Origin: Xanthobacteraceae bacterium
GTDB taxonomy: Bacteria > Pseudomonadota > Alphaproteobacteria > Rhizobiales > Xanthobacteraceae
Assembly: GCA_004297465.1 (NCBI GenBank)
Contig: SCUB01000001.1
Coordinates: 124,001-188,000 of the forward strand
Direction of reading: 5' to 3'
DNA: 64,000 nt
Shown in pieces: positions 8,082-16,666 of this stretch. The position numbers were made by a program, and so were the translations under genes. Position 1 is the first letter of the stretch; every line of letters begins with the position of its first letter. The notes below the pieces were generated by a model that made no database searches, was not told where the DNA came from, and saw only the letters and a list, made by a program, of their open reading frames with translations.

Positions 8082-9272
8082 ATGTCTATGTCAGTCCATA
8101 TCCGTTTTCTTGAATGGTGCGCCAATCTGTGCCGCCGATCGGTGCTCGGGGGAGACGTGATTGGGCCGTCACATGATCATGTCGATGCGTCTCTCTCTCA
8201 TGGATCAGGCGTTGGGACCGCTTTGAGTAAATTTCGCGTTGAAACAGCTACGCGCACTTCGCGCATCGTGCTTGTTGCGGGATCGATCCTCATTTTTGTT
8301 CTCGTGCTGTTGCCTGCCTTTGCCGGGCGGACTCTCGTGCAGGAGATGATTTTCGTCTTTTACATGCTCGGTCTTGCGCAATGCTGGAACCTGCTAGCCG
8401 GTTATACCGGTCTTGTCTCGGTCGGGCAGCAGGCCTTTGTTGGCATGGGTGCCTACTTGCTTTTTTTTATGATCTCGACGTCTGACATAGATCCGCTGAT
8501 AGCGATCGTCGCGGCTGGGCTGCTCGCTGGCGCGCTCGCGCTTCCGACCGCACTCGTTGTATTCCGGCTGCGTGGCGCTTATTTTGCAATCGGTACGTGG
8601 GTTATGTCCGAAGTCTACCGCCTGGTCTGGGCGCAGGTAAAGTCACTGGGCGGAGGGACTGGAATGTCCCTGGCGACTTCTACGACTTTTCAAATCTTCG
8701 GCATCGAATGGATTAAGTCGCTATTTGGTGTGAAGACGTCGATCGCACGCGACATCATCATATACTGGGTAGCGCTTGTTCTGTGTCTGGGCGCCGTGAT
8801 GCTGATCTATACAGTGCTCCGCTCTCGCTATGGCTTGGCACTCGCCGCCATACGGGATTCAGAACGTGCTGCTGAGAGTATCGGTGTCGACATTTTTAAA
8901 ATGAAACTTTGGGTTTATATGGTGACTGCCATCGGAACAGGGATGATTGGGGCATTAATTTATCTCCACAAGGCCAGGATTTCGCCTGACGCCGCCTTTT
9001 CCGTGCTCGACTGGACTGCGAATGTCATCTTCATTGTCGTGATCGGAGGCATCGGAACGATCGAGGGGCCGCTTGTCGGCGTAATCGTTTTCTATGTCAT
9101 GCAAACATACCTTGCAGGTTTCGGAACTTGGTATCTCATTCTGCTCGGGACTCTGGCCATCGCTGTCATGCTGTTCGCGCCCCAGGGGATCTGGGGCTAT
9201 TTCTCGAACCGTTATGGCCTTGAGCTTTTTCCATTGCGACGAATTCTGCGCGCGAATCATCGTGATCGATGA
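8082..9272 (+). CDS. ABC transporter permease, LivM type
   Basis: Second permease of the module A importer. The core (MLGLAQCWNLLAGYTGLVSVGQ, then GGIGTIEGPLVGVIV) is typical LivM. From ATG 8082 the protein has 396 residues, with an N-terminal extension of about 50 polar residues before the first helix. A TTG at about 8224 (SKFRVETATRTSR) would remove the extension. The frame is also open further upstream inside the LivH gene, but the overlap argues against that start. The C-terminus ends in a short Arg-rich tail. Confidence 0.88.
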   Translation: MSMSVHIRFLEWCANLCRRSVLGGDVIGPSHDHVDASLSHGSGVGTALSKFRVETATRTSRIVLVAGSILIFVLVLLPAFAGRTLVQEMIFVFYMLGLAQCWNLLAGYTGLVSVGQQAFVGMGAYLLFFMISTSDIDPLIAIVAAGLLAGALALPTALVVFRLRGAYFAIGTWVMSEVYRLVWAQVKSLGGGTGMSLATSTTFQIFGIEWIKSLFGVKTSIARDIIIYWVALVLCLGAVMLIYTVLRSRYGLALAAIRDSERAAESIGVDIFKMKLWVYMVTAIGTGMIGALIYLHKARISPDAAFSVLDWTANVIFIVVIGGIGTIEGPLVGVIVFYVMQTYLAGFGTWYLILLGTLAIAVMLFAPQGIWGYFSNRYGLELFPLRRILRANHRDR

Positions 9273-9547
9273 AAACTTTGCGTTCAAGATGATGCGGTTG
9301 ATGGCCGCTGCTGGCGACCGCCTTACAATTTCGCGAGCAGCATGTGGCCTGTCCCGGTTCGGTTGACAACCCGCTGGTCGCTGGCCAGAAGGCTCACCCG
9401 CACCTTTGCCCCAGATTTTCTTCGCCGCGACTTCAGGCGCTGCGTGGGCGCGTGAGCCAGGCATAAACGCCGCACGCGAGACGCCGAGCGCCCGCACATC
9501 CATTTCCGCCGGCCATACCCACCGGCGCTTCGCGATGAAAGCGAACT
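9273..9547 (+). other. Degenerate DNA between the ABC operon and an IS3 relic
   Basis: No intact gene is seen. Codon-like stretches in several frames suggest eroded transposon or cargo DNA, but I could not assign them to a family. Confidence 0.35.
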
Positions 9548-9705
9548 TCCTTGATCGAGTGGCACTCCATCGCACCTGGCAAGCCGATGCAGAATGGGTT
9601 TGTCTAAAGCTTCGAAAGTTTCAACGGCCGCCCGCGCGTCGAGTGCCTCAACGAGCACTTGTTCGCCAATCACAACGAGGCCCGCCAGATCGTCGGGGAG
9701 GAGGA
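9548..9705 (+). pseudogene. IS3-family transposase (OrfB) C-terminal relic, plus orientation
   Basis: Translation gives [17 protein letters not shown], a stop, then ESFNGRPRVECLNEHLF and NHNEARQIVGE. These are the C-terminal DDE-region motifs of IS3-type OrfB proteins (WHYIAPGKP...ESFNGR.R.ECLNE). A stop codon, a small duplication-like frameshift and loss of both ends make it non-functional. A second relic with the same motifs lies at 18440-18988 in the opposite orientation. Confidence 0.75.
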
Positions 9706-9868
9706 CCGAGGGCAAACAGGGTCATGAGTACTGCACTATCCAGCTAAAGAACGGCTAAAGATTGGCTCGCTAATCAATGCCACATGCTACTCGGCGCTGG
9801 ATCAAACCGTATGTGAACGATCCGCAAAAAGCCGGGGATGCGGGAGAGAATGCTTGGGAGCATCGCGG

Positions 9869-10840
9869 ATGATGACAACTATCCTTGCTTTGGAACTGAT
9901 ACCCGACGGCGAAGCTGAGCACTGGGGGGGTAAGGCAACCAATCTTGGGAAGCTCATGCGCATCGGAGTTGGTGTGCCGCCTGGCTTCTGTATCGGCGCT
10001 ACTGCACTGGATCGCGCGATTACGGAGGCGGGGATCGACCGCGAGATCGGATCAATAGCGAGCTCACTCAATTACGAAGACTTCGCTGACGTCGAGACAA
10101 AATCCCGCTGCATCCGCGAACTAATCGAGCAGATTGCGATCCCTCCCGACATCGAAGAAGGAATCCGCACTTCCTACAACGCACTGGTCTCGGAATCGAA
10201 TCGCTATGTTGCTGTGCGTTCGTCTGTTGCTGTCCGCGGGACGTTAATCTCCTCGTTTCCTGGCATGATGGACACCTATCACTATGTCCTTGGCCAGGAT
10301 GAAGTTATCGAGAAGGTCCGCGAATGCTGGGCCTCATTGTGGTCGGCGCGAGCGGTTCACCTGCGCCATCATAGGTCGATTCCGCATACGCAAGCGATTA
10401 TTGCTCCTGTCGTGCAACTCATGGTCAACGCCGATTCAGCCGGCGTGTTGTTCACTGCAAATCCGATCACCAAGGATCGGAGTGAATGCATTATCGAGGC
10501 AAACTGGGGAATCGGCGAGTCTGTGGTGTCGGGCCGTTCGATGACGGATTCCTTTGTTCTCGATAAGGGAACCTGCAGGGAAAAACAGCGCGCCATCGCC
10601 GCCAAGAATTTGATGGTGGTGATGGATGACGGTCAGGGGCGCGGTCGCAAGGAAATTCCCGTTCCGGCTGATCGCATGAAGGAACCATCGCTTTCCGGCG
10701 ACAAGCTTATCGAATTGTGTGAGGCGGGACGTCGAATCGAAGAGCATTTCGACGCGCCTGTCGACGTCGAGTGGGCCTATCAGCACGGCAAACTGTTCAT
10801 TCTGCAAGCACGAAATATCCGCAACCTCGAAACACCCTGA
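9869..10840 (+). CDS. PEP-synthase/PPDK N-terminal ATP-binding subunit (PpsB-like)
   Basis: The 323-residue protein is a stand-alone PPDK_N/ATP-grasp domain as in the N-terminal third of PEP synthase. Visible are GGKATNLGKL (about 20-29, with the Lys expected to bind ATP), AVRSSVAVRG, SSFPGMMDTYHYVLG, ANWGIGESVVSG and a C-terminal VEWAYQHGKLFILQARNI. It would use ATP to phosphorylate the catalytic His of a partner. That partner, the phosphohistidine subunit, is encoded 1.2 kb downstream. This split matches phenylphosphate synthase of Thauera (PpsB plus PpsA) and not single-chain PEP synthase. ATG 9869 (ATGATG) follows a GGGAG site; a TTG at 9854 is less likely. Confidence 0.85.
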   Translation: MMTTILALELIPDGEAEHWGGKATNLGKLMRIGVGVPPGFCIGATALDRAITEAGIDREIGSIASSLNYEDFADVETKSRCIRELIEQIAIPPDIEEGIRTSYNALVSESNRYVAVRSSVAVRGTLISSFPGMMDTYHYVLGQDEVIEKVRECWASLWSARAVHLRHHRSIPHTQAIIAPVVQLMVNADSAGVLFTANPITKDRSECIIEANWGIGESVVSGRSMTDSFVLDKGTCREKQRAIAAKNLMVVMDDGQGRGRKEIPVPADRMKEPSLSGDKLIELCEAGRRIEEHFDAPVDVEWAYQHGKLFILQARNIRNLETP

Positions 10841-10862
10841 TCCACATCGAAAGGAGAATGAA

Positions 10863-11930
10863 ATGGCACAACGCACTGTTGACGTTCACAATCACTTCTA
10901 TCCCTCTGAGTATATTGAATACCTCGTCAGCCGCCAGGGTCGTTGGTGTCGCGCAACGCAGACCGGCGCTCACTCCTACCTCATGTGGGCGGGTGATGTA
11001 ATCGTCGCGCACATCGATCGCGCTGGTCACTACGACATGGATGCGCGAATCCGCGACCTCGACATGGCCGGCATGGACACGCAAATTATCTCGAAAACTG
11101 TTCCAGGGCCGGAGCTGCTTGAGCCGAAAGCTGGTGTCTATTGGGCAAAGAAGATCAACGACCATTTCGCCGAGGAAGCTGCGAAGTATCCGCACCGCAT
11201 TTTTACCATGGCAGCTCTTCCATATCAGGCGCCGGATGAGGCCTGCAAGGAATTGGAGCGTTGCTACAAGGAACTTGGCGTCAAGGGCATCCAGATGTTC
11301 TCGAACTGCCAGAATGACGTCATGTTCGATCCAAAGTTCGATGGCATTTTCGCTCTTGCTGACCAATATGAACTGCCAATCCTGATGCATCCCACTGTGC
11401 CGTTGACAGCAAGTGCAATGGATAAGGCGCGCATCCCGTACCAACTCTATGGCTACACTGTTGACTCAACGCTCGCTGTGATTGGCTTGATTTTCAACGG
11501 TGTTTTCGAGAGGCATAAGAAATTCAAGATGATTCATTCGCACCTCGGTGGCATAGCGCCCTACCTTGTGCGTCGCTTGAAGGATTCTTGGAAGGGATAT
11601 TCCAAAGAATGGGGATTGTCGCTCAATGATAATCCAGAGGAGACTTACCGTAAGCGGGTATATCCGGACACAACTTCATTTTATCTTCCGGCTATGAAAT
11701 GTTGTCTAGAATGGGTTGGCGTCGATCATCTCGTGATTGGAACGGACTATGCCCATCGCGTCGGGGATCCCGAAGGGGCCATCCAGAGCATTATCGATCT
11801 GGGTCGTGAGACGAACCTATCGCAGGATCAGGTCAACTTGCTGCTCGGACAGAACGCAGAAAAGCTCTTCAAGCTGCCTCCCATGCCGCAGGAAATGATC
11901 CTCGGTGGAGGGAAGAAGGCTGCCGCTTAA
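10863..11930 (+). CDS. Amidohydrolase-family decarboxylase/hydrolase, ACMSD type
   Basis: A 355-residue TIM-barrel enzyme of the amidohydrolase_2 group, which includes ACMSD, gamma-resorcylate and related non-oxidative decarboxylases. Putative metal ligands are H9 and H11 (DVHNHFYP), H176 (LPILMHPT) and D295 (VIGTDYAHR), with H227 in MIHSHLGG. It sits between the two halves of the dikinase, so it probably acts on the same substrate or its product. Decarboxylation, hydration or hydrolysis are all possible in the family. An AAGGAG site precedes the ATG. Length is normal. Confidence 0.85.
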   Translation: MAQRTVDVHNHFYPSEYIEYLVSRQGRWCRATQTGAHSYLMWAGDVIVAHIDRAGHYDMDARIRDLDMAGMDTQIISKTVPGPELLEPKAGVYWAKKINDHFAEEAAKYPHRIFTMAALPYQAPDEACKELERCYKELGVKGIQMFSNCQNDVMFDPKFDGIFALADQYELPILMHPTVPLTASAMDKARIPYQLYGYTVDSTLAVIGLIFNGVFERHKKFKMIHSHLGGIAPYLVRRLKDSWKGYSKEWGLSLNDNPEETYRKRVYPDTTSFYLPAMKCCLEWVGVDHLVIGTDYAHRVGDPEGAIQSIIDLGRETNLSQDQVNLLLGQNAEKLFKLPPMPQEMILGGGKKAAA

Positions 11931-12087
11931 GTTTAAGCTGGCTCTCCAAACAAGGGCTGCGCGCAGCTTACCCCATACGGGAGCGCGCGCAGCCATACAA
12001 CCCGGTCTCCACCCGACATGGGCCTGGGCAGAATTCGAACAGTCGGGCACGAAATTAGGGAAAAACGCTCACGGGAAAGGTCGCGAT

Positions 12088-13779
12088 ATGAGAGATCGCA
12101 GCATTAGTGCACTCCGAACCCTCCGTCCTGAACTTGATGCTGAAATCTTTTGGTTCCGCGACGACCTGCACCAGCCGATGCCTATCTCGGCCATGGGCAT
12201 GACGACCGTTCAGAAGCATCATGCTTGGGGCTATCACGTGGCAGCTAAGGAAACAAGCTTGCCACCGTCAAAGGGTGCCTTCGTCAAAATGTTCAAGGGG
12301 CGGGTCTATCTCGGGTTCGCCTTGATTGAGGATGAGCGCGAGGTTGCCGCACGTGCGGAGAAATTCGGAAAATATGTTGAGTATTGCCGCCAGAACTGGG
12401 AGGAGTTCTACAATCGCTATATTGATGAAGTGAAGACGGGTCTTGCCACAATGCGCAGCGTCAATGCCGAAACGGCATCCTGGTCTGCGCTACTCGACCA
12501 TGTCAGAAAGGCGGACGACGTCAACCGTCGTAATTGGGAAATTCATTTTATCCTGATGTATCCCGCTGACGCGCTCTATCTAGAATGCGAAGCCTATTGC
12601 AAGCAGCTTGGTTTCGAGGAGAAGAACTTTGTCACCATGCTCAAGGGTTTCGATAGTATGCCGGCAAGGACTGACGAGGCTATCTGGAATCTTGCATTAC
12701 ACTCGCGCGAACTGGGACTGAAGGAGATAATTGAGAAAACGCCAAGCGAAGATCTGCGTGGCGAGCTTGCTTTAAAGCCCAATGCCGCATCTTGGCTTCG
12801 CGAATTCGATGCATTCCTTGCCACCTATGGCAACCGGATCAATGCCGCTCACCTCGATGTGCTATTTCCGACCTGGCGCGATGATCCAATTCCTGTGATT
12901 GATACGATACGGAGCTATTTTTGTCGAATGGACGGCGGTTGGGATTTTTATCGTGCGCGTGAAGCCGTCTATCGCGATCGAGATGATGCCATCAAGAAGG
13001 CTGAGGCGCAGATCGCGCCTGAAGATCGCGTAAGGTTCGGTGAAATGCTGGCCATTGGGCAAAAGGTCTACGCTTATCAGGAGGATCACGGATTCTACAT
13101 CGACCAAGGGTCGACGGCAGGGTTACATGATGTGCTTATGGGAGTCGGCCGGCGTTTCCTGAGGATTGGTCTATTGAAAGCTGCGGAAGATATCTTCTTC
13201 CTGACTTTTGGCGAGCTTGATGAAATCATCGGCGATCTCGCACGCGACGAAGACATCGCAGTCTACCACCATGGTGCACTAGTTTGCTCCCTTGTCGATG
13301 AACGGCGGCGAGATTGGGAAGAGGCCAGTACTGATGAGGCGCCGCTGACCCTCGGCAATGTACCAAAGACAATGACAGATCCGATTGCAATCAAGGTATT
13401 CGGCATCATCGATGAGGTGCTGCATCCCAAGGGCGAGAAGGTAGTCTCCGAGACGCTCACAGGATTTGCGGGGTCGGCAGGGATTACGCAAGGTCGCGCA
13501 CGGGTCGTGAAGGACTTTAAGGAATTCGCGACTGTTCAGGCGGGTGAAATCCTTATAGCGCCCTATACAGGGACCGCGTGGACACCACTGTTTCTGAAGA
13601 TTGGTGGTGTAGTCACAGATACTGGCGGCATGCTGACGCATGCGGCGATTGCCGCGCGTGAATATGGCATCCCGGCGGTGGTCGGAACCTGGAATGCGAC
13701 AAATTCGATCCATACCGGCGATATCGTTCGAATCGACGGCGGCACAGGAGTGGTCGAGATCATTGAGCGTGCGCATTAA
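12088..13779 (+). CDS. PEP-synthase-like phosphohistidine subunit (PpsA-like)
   Basis: The 563-residue protein carries a C-terminal swivelling phosphohistidine domain with GGMLTHAAIAAREYGIPAVV; H518 is the predicted phosphate carrier. The N-terminal 450 residues have no nucleotide motif and presumably bind the acceptor. Size and domain order match PpsA of phenylphosphate synthase; rifampin phosphotransferase has the same parts in one chain. It should take a phosphoryl group from the ATP-grasp subunit at 9869-10840 and pass it to a hydroxyl group. ATG 12088 follows GGGAAAGG at good spacing; the open frame extends upstream to 11905 but that part looks non-coding. The Thauera PpsC subunit has no visible counterpart. 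Confidence 0.83.
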   Translation: MRDRSISALRTLRPELDAEIFWFRDDLHQPMPISAMGMTTVQKHHAWGYHVAAKETSLPPSKGAFVKMFKGRVYLGFALIEDEREVAARAEKFGKYVEYCRQNWEEFYNRYIDEVKTGLATMRSVNAETASWSALLDHVRKADDVNRRNWEIHFILMYPADALYLECEAYCKQLGFEEKNFVTMLKGFDSMPARTDEAIWNLALHSRELGLKEIIEKTPSEDLRGELALKPNAASWLREFDAFLATYGNRINAAHLDVLFPTWRDDPIPVIDTIRSYFCRMDGGWDFYRAREAVYRDRDDAIKKAEAQIAPEDRVRFGEMLAIGQKVYAYQEDHGFYIDQGSTAGLHDVLMGVGRRFLRIGLLKAAEDIFFLTFGELDEIIGDLARDEDIAVYHHGALVCSLVDERRRDWEEASTDEAPLTLGNVPKTMTDPIAIKVFGIIDEVLHPKGEKVVSETLTGFAGSAGITQGRARVVKDFKEFATVQAGEILIAPYTGTAWTPLFLKIGGVVTDTGGMLTHAAIAAREYGIPAVVGTWNATNSIHTGDIVRIDGGTGVVEIIERAH

Positions 13780-13785
13780 AAACAT

Positions 13786-13812
13786 TGAACTCCAAGTTCT
13801 GCTCGGAGTTCA
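13786..13812 (+). other. Small inverted repeat between the dikinase and phosphatase genes
   Basis: TGAACTCC and GGAGTTCA form a perfect 8-bp stem around an 11-base loop, just after the stop of the phosphohistidine subunit and ahead of the GTG of the phosphatase gene. There is no U-tract, so it is more likely an mRNA-processing or stability hairpin than a terminator. Confidence 0.4.
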
Positions 13813-13833
13813 TCTACCAGCGCGAGGCTAGAC

Positions 13834-14619
13834 GTGAGCGTGGATATCGAGGTTCTCAAGAAAATTGTTGTGGAGGCTGGTGAGCTTGGTCGTATCTACT
13901 ACGGCAAGGTGACGAAGTCGCTGAAAGCTGATCTCAGTGTGGTTACCGAGGCTGACACCGCGATCGAGGACTTCTTAAAGCTTGCGCTCCGTGGTCTTGC
14001 ACCAGATTACGGTTTTATCGGTGAAGAATCCGAGGAAGATCGTGCGCCGGCGCCGGGTGAGGATCACGCTTGGATCGTTGATGCACTCGACGGCACTCGG
14101 GCGTTTGCCGCACGTATGCCGCTGTGGACACCTGCGGTGTGCCTGATGAAGGGATCGAGACCCGTTGCCGGTGCAGCGATCAATCCACTAACTGGCGAGC
14201 TGTTCTGGGCGGACCGCGATGGCCCTGCATTCTGCAATGATGAACCGATGCAGCCGCATTTTTGTTCATCGTTGACGGCCAACACTTTCATTTGCGGCCC
14301 GACTAATCACCACCGCTCCTTCATGATCGATTTCCCGGGCCGCGTTTATTGTCTCGGGGCGCCGATCTACCAGTTCTGTCTGGTAGCCAAGGGTTCCGTA
14401 GACGGTTTTTTCTTCGACCCAAGCATCAATCTCTGGGATCTGGCCCTTCCCTTCTTGTTGTTTGAGCGCATTGGAGGAACGATGGTTTACGAGTCGGGAC
14501 GCCCCGTTGACCTCGGTGAACTGATGGATCGCAGAACCGTTCCCGAGCCGGTTTTCGCTGGTGGTGATGAAATGGTTGGGATCATGCGGCAGCGTATTTC
14601 TTATACAGGCAAACGATAA
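13834..14619 (+). CDS. Inositol-monophosphatase-family phosphatase
   Basis: A 261-residue Mg-dependent phosphomonoesterase of the IMPase/CysQ/FBPase fold. Metal-binding motifs are GEES (63-66) and WIVDALDGT (80-88, ligands D83 and D86), with D202 in the NLWDLALPF motif. The family hydrolyses inositol phosphate, histidinol phosphate, PAP and other small phosphate esters. As last gene of the dikinase cluster it may remove the phosphate added by the PpsAB-like kinase, or protect the cell from a dead-end ester; this is inference. GTG start at 13834; an ATG-less N-terminus of normal length supports it. Confidence 0.85.
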   Translation: MSVDIEVLKKIVVEAGELGRIYYGKVTKSLKADLSVVTEADTAIEDFLKLALRGLAPDYGFIGEESEEDRAPAPGEDHAWIVDALDGTRAFAARMPLWTPAVCLMKGSRPVAGAAINPLTGELFWADRDGPAFCNDEPMQPHFCSSLTANTFICGPTNHHRSFMIDFPGRVYCLGAPIYQFCLVAKGSVDGFFFDPSINLWDLALPFLLFERIGGTMVYESGRPVDLGELMDRRTVPEPVFAGGDEMVGIMRQRISYTGKR

Positions 14620-15123
14620 TAAGCAGTGTCACTGTTGGATGAAATGTGGAAACGAGTCGCGATTTGTTTTGTGTGCGCGATTGCCATGCGCAGTTAAATT
14701 ATGGCCTTGATACGTTTGTATGGCGTGCGCCGGAGCTTAATTCTCTGTTGCGAGCGTGAGTTGTCATGTCCGGTGATAGACGAGCCGTTTGGCGCGCCAC
14801 CGACGACTTCGTTTAAGACGATTCGTCCCTTGATGGGTAATTTAACAATAATTTATGCCGAGCATGGGACCTGATCGAGAACGAAGTCTATCCTCTTCGC
14901 CATGTTAGATGGCGATGGATGTGAATAACGGTCCGATCCTGCCGTTTTAGGACGCCGAACATCTACAATTTTTCCGGCTTAATCGAGGAAAGGTGCCGCA
15001 GGCTCTTTCACGGTTGGCGGGTTGGCTGCGTTAACGTGATTGCACAAAGGCTGCGTCAGAGCCCTTACTTCTACGCTGATGCACACGCGGGTTCTGAACG
15101 CACATCCCAATCCGACCACAAAT
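14620..15123. other. Non-coding region between convergent transcription units
   Basis: About 500 bp with no protein-like frame, RNA gene or clear repeat. It separates the module A operon (rightward) from the outer-membrane protein gene (leftward). The only definite feature is the terminator at its right edge. Confidence 0.5.
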
Positions 15124-15153
15124 GAAAAAAGGGGCCACTTGCTGTGGCGCCCT
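15124..15153 (-). terminator. Intrinsic terminator of the outer-membrane protein gene
   Basis: On the minus strand GGGCGCCAC and GTGGCCCC form a stem with loop AGCAA, directly followed by TTTTTTC. It lies about 45 bp past the stop of the gene at 15198. Confidence 0.85.
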
Positions 15154-15197
15154 TGAAAGGATTTGAATCGTTGTTGGTTAATCTAAATCTACAAGGA

Positions 15198-16130
15198 TTA
15201 CTTTATGATTTTATGCGTCGGCGACGGTGGTGCCGCAACCCACAGCGGGATGATAACATTTACAAACGCGCGGGTGATGGTTGCGTCATTGGCCGGAAGC
15301 TGAAGAACGTTCTGGGTCGTGAGGCTGCGGGTCAGCTTGCCTTGGATCGTGACAGGACCGAAGTCATAGCCGAGGAGGCCACCAGCTTCGATGGAGCTTT
15401 CACGCAGGTAGCCAATAAAAGGCGTGCTGACTTCCCACGATCCGAACGCGACTAAGCCCGCTTCCCACTTGCCGATCTTCTTGGTCGCAGTCAGATCGAG
15501 GTTGACCCATGCAGGACCAGTGGTGCGGGGCCCAAACGGCACGGTGTTCGTGCCATCCAATCCAGTTCCGTAGGCAAGATGTGCGGTGAAGTGCCAACCA
15601 TCTTTGAGATAGGTCAGCGCCGCATCCTGCTGGTAGGAAGTCCAGCCCTGTGTGAAAGCGTAGGGCGTATTTTGTACAGCTATATTCACACCCTGGCCGA
15701 GACCGAAGTGGAATCCACCACCAAGATTCCAGTTCAACCAAGCACCCAGGTAGGGGCTCTGCATGCCAGACGAATAGGTATTCACGTTTTGGCTCGAGAT
15801 GCCAAGACCGAGCATCGGTTGGGCATATTGGAATGTGAGGTTGGCGCCTGCGATTTTGTAGCCAGTCGACCAGAGCAGAATTTCTGCGGCAATGGGCAGC
15901 TCTGCACGAGCTGGGCCGCCAAAAGGTCCCAAAGCGCCGCTTGTGGCATTCACATATGCATATGAGCCGACCGTCACCGAAAACAGGCCCTCCGGTAACG
16001 CAGCGCCGACGGGAAGACCCGTGGTTACGCCTGGCAGAAGGACGGTGGTCGCCATCGTCGGCATGACGGTAGCGGTTACGGCAAGGGCCCCCACGGTCAC
16101 TGCGCCAACCGAAGACTTAAACTTATTCAT
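15198..16130 (-). CDS. Outer-membrane MetA/SphA-family transporter-like protein
   Basis: The 310-residue protein has a signal peptide (MNKFKSSVGAVTVGALAV, cleavage about residue 30). After it comes LPEGLFSVTVGSYAYVNA, the usual start of phenol-degradation MetA (PF13557) or SphA-like beta-barrel proteins. The rest is rich in alternating polar and aromatic residues and ends in a short lysine-containing tail. Such proteins are found beside aromatic and hydrophobic-compound catabolic genes, where they are thought to pass substrates through the outer membrane. The ATG at 16130 follows a GGGGGAG site; the frame is open upstream but that part is not protein-like. It is transcribed apart from the dikinase operon. 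Confidence 0.75.
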   Translation of the reverse strand: MNKFKSSVGAVTVGALAVTATVMPTMATTVLLPGVTTGLPVGAALPEGLFSVTVGSYAYVNATSGALGPFGGPARAELPIAAEILLWSTGYKIAGANLTFQYAQPMLGLGISSQNVNTYSSGMQSPYLGAWLNWNLGGGFHFGLGQGVNIAVQNTPYAFTQGWTSYQQDAALTYLKDGWHFTAHLAYGTGLDGTNTVPFGPRTTGPAWVNLDLTATKKIGKWEAGLVAFGSWEVSTPFIGYLRESSIEAGGLLGYDFGPVTIQGKLTRSLTTQNVLQLPANDATITRAFVNVIIPLWVAAPPSPTHKIIK

Positions 16131-16666
16131 TTCATCTCCCCCTCTATATCTTAAACAATGGCCGAGAGCCCCGGCATTAGTTGCCATCCTCTCAGGACGC
16201 CTGCGTCGATTGGCAGTCGGACAAAAACTCAGCAGGCCTTCCTTTGGTCTCTCTTTATGGAATTGCTGGTGCGACGATGAGATCACTTGTTGCGATGCAA
16301 TATCCACCGCGCGAGTCCTGAGCTTCCACTGCAGTACTCTACGCCTACCTGCTTGCGGCTATGACCAACGCGCAGTACTTAATGCAGGCGAGCATCAGTG
16401 AAATCTGTGCGGTTCCCGGGAACGTCGCTGTGCGCCGTTGTCTGATGAATGCGCTGTGAAGTGTCTTCATTAAGCTCGGTTGGGTGCGGCAACTATCCTT
16501 TGTTGATGGACCCTAAGTCCACGTACTATCTCCAATTTTCTTGACGTAACCTCACTGCCGTGCTGAACTAAATTAGTTCAGGCTTAAACAAGATGGAATT
16601 GTCGATGCAGCGCGAACGGCAGCGCGAGTCGCATCGCCATATGTGTTTGCGTATCCCGTCCGCTGA
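16131..16666. other. Divergent promoter region, outer-membrane gene and BTAD regulator
   Basis: This 536-bp spacer separates two divergent genes and is the likely target of the regulator to its right. No intact gene or strong palindrome was recognised. Confidence 0.45.

Noticed and set aside
12088-13779. Calling the phosphohistidine protein a complete PEP synthase or a phosphotransferase-system enzyme I
   Set aside because: It lacks the ATP-grasp domain and the PEP-binding C-terminal barrel; only the phosphohistidine domain matches.
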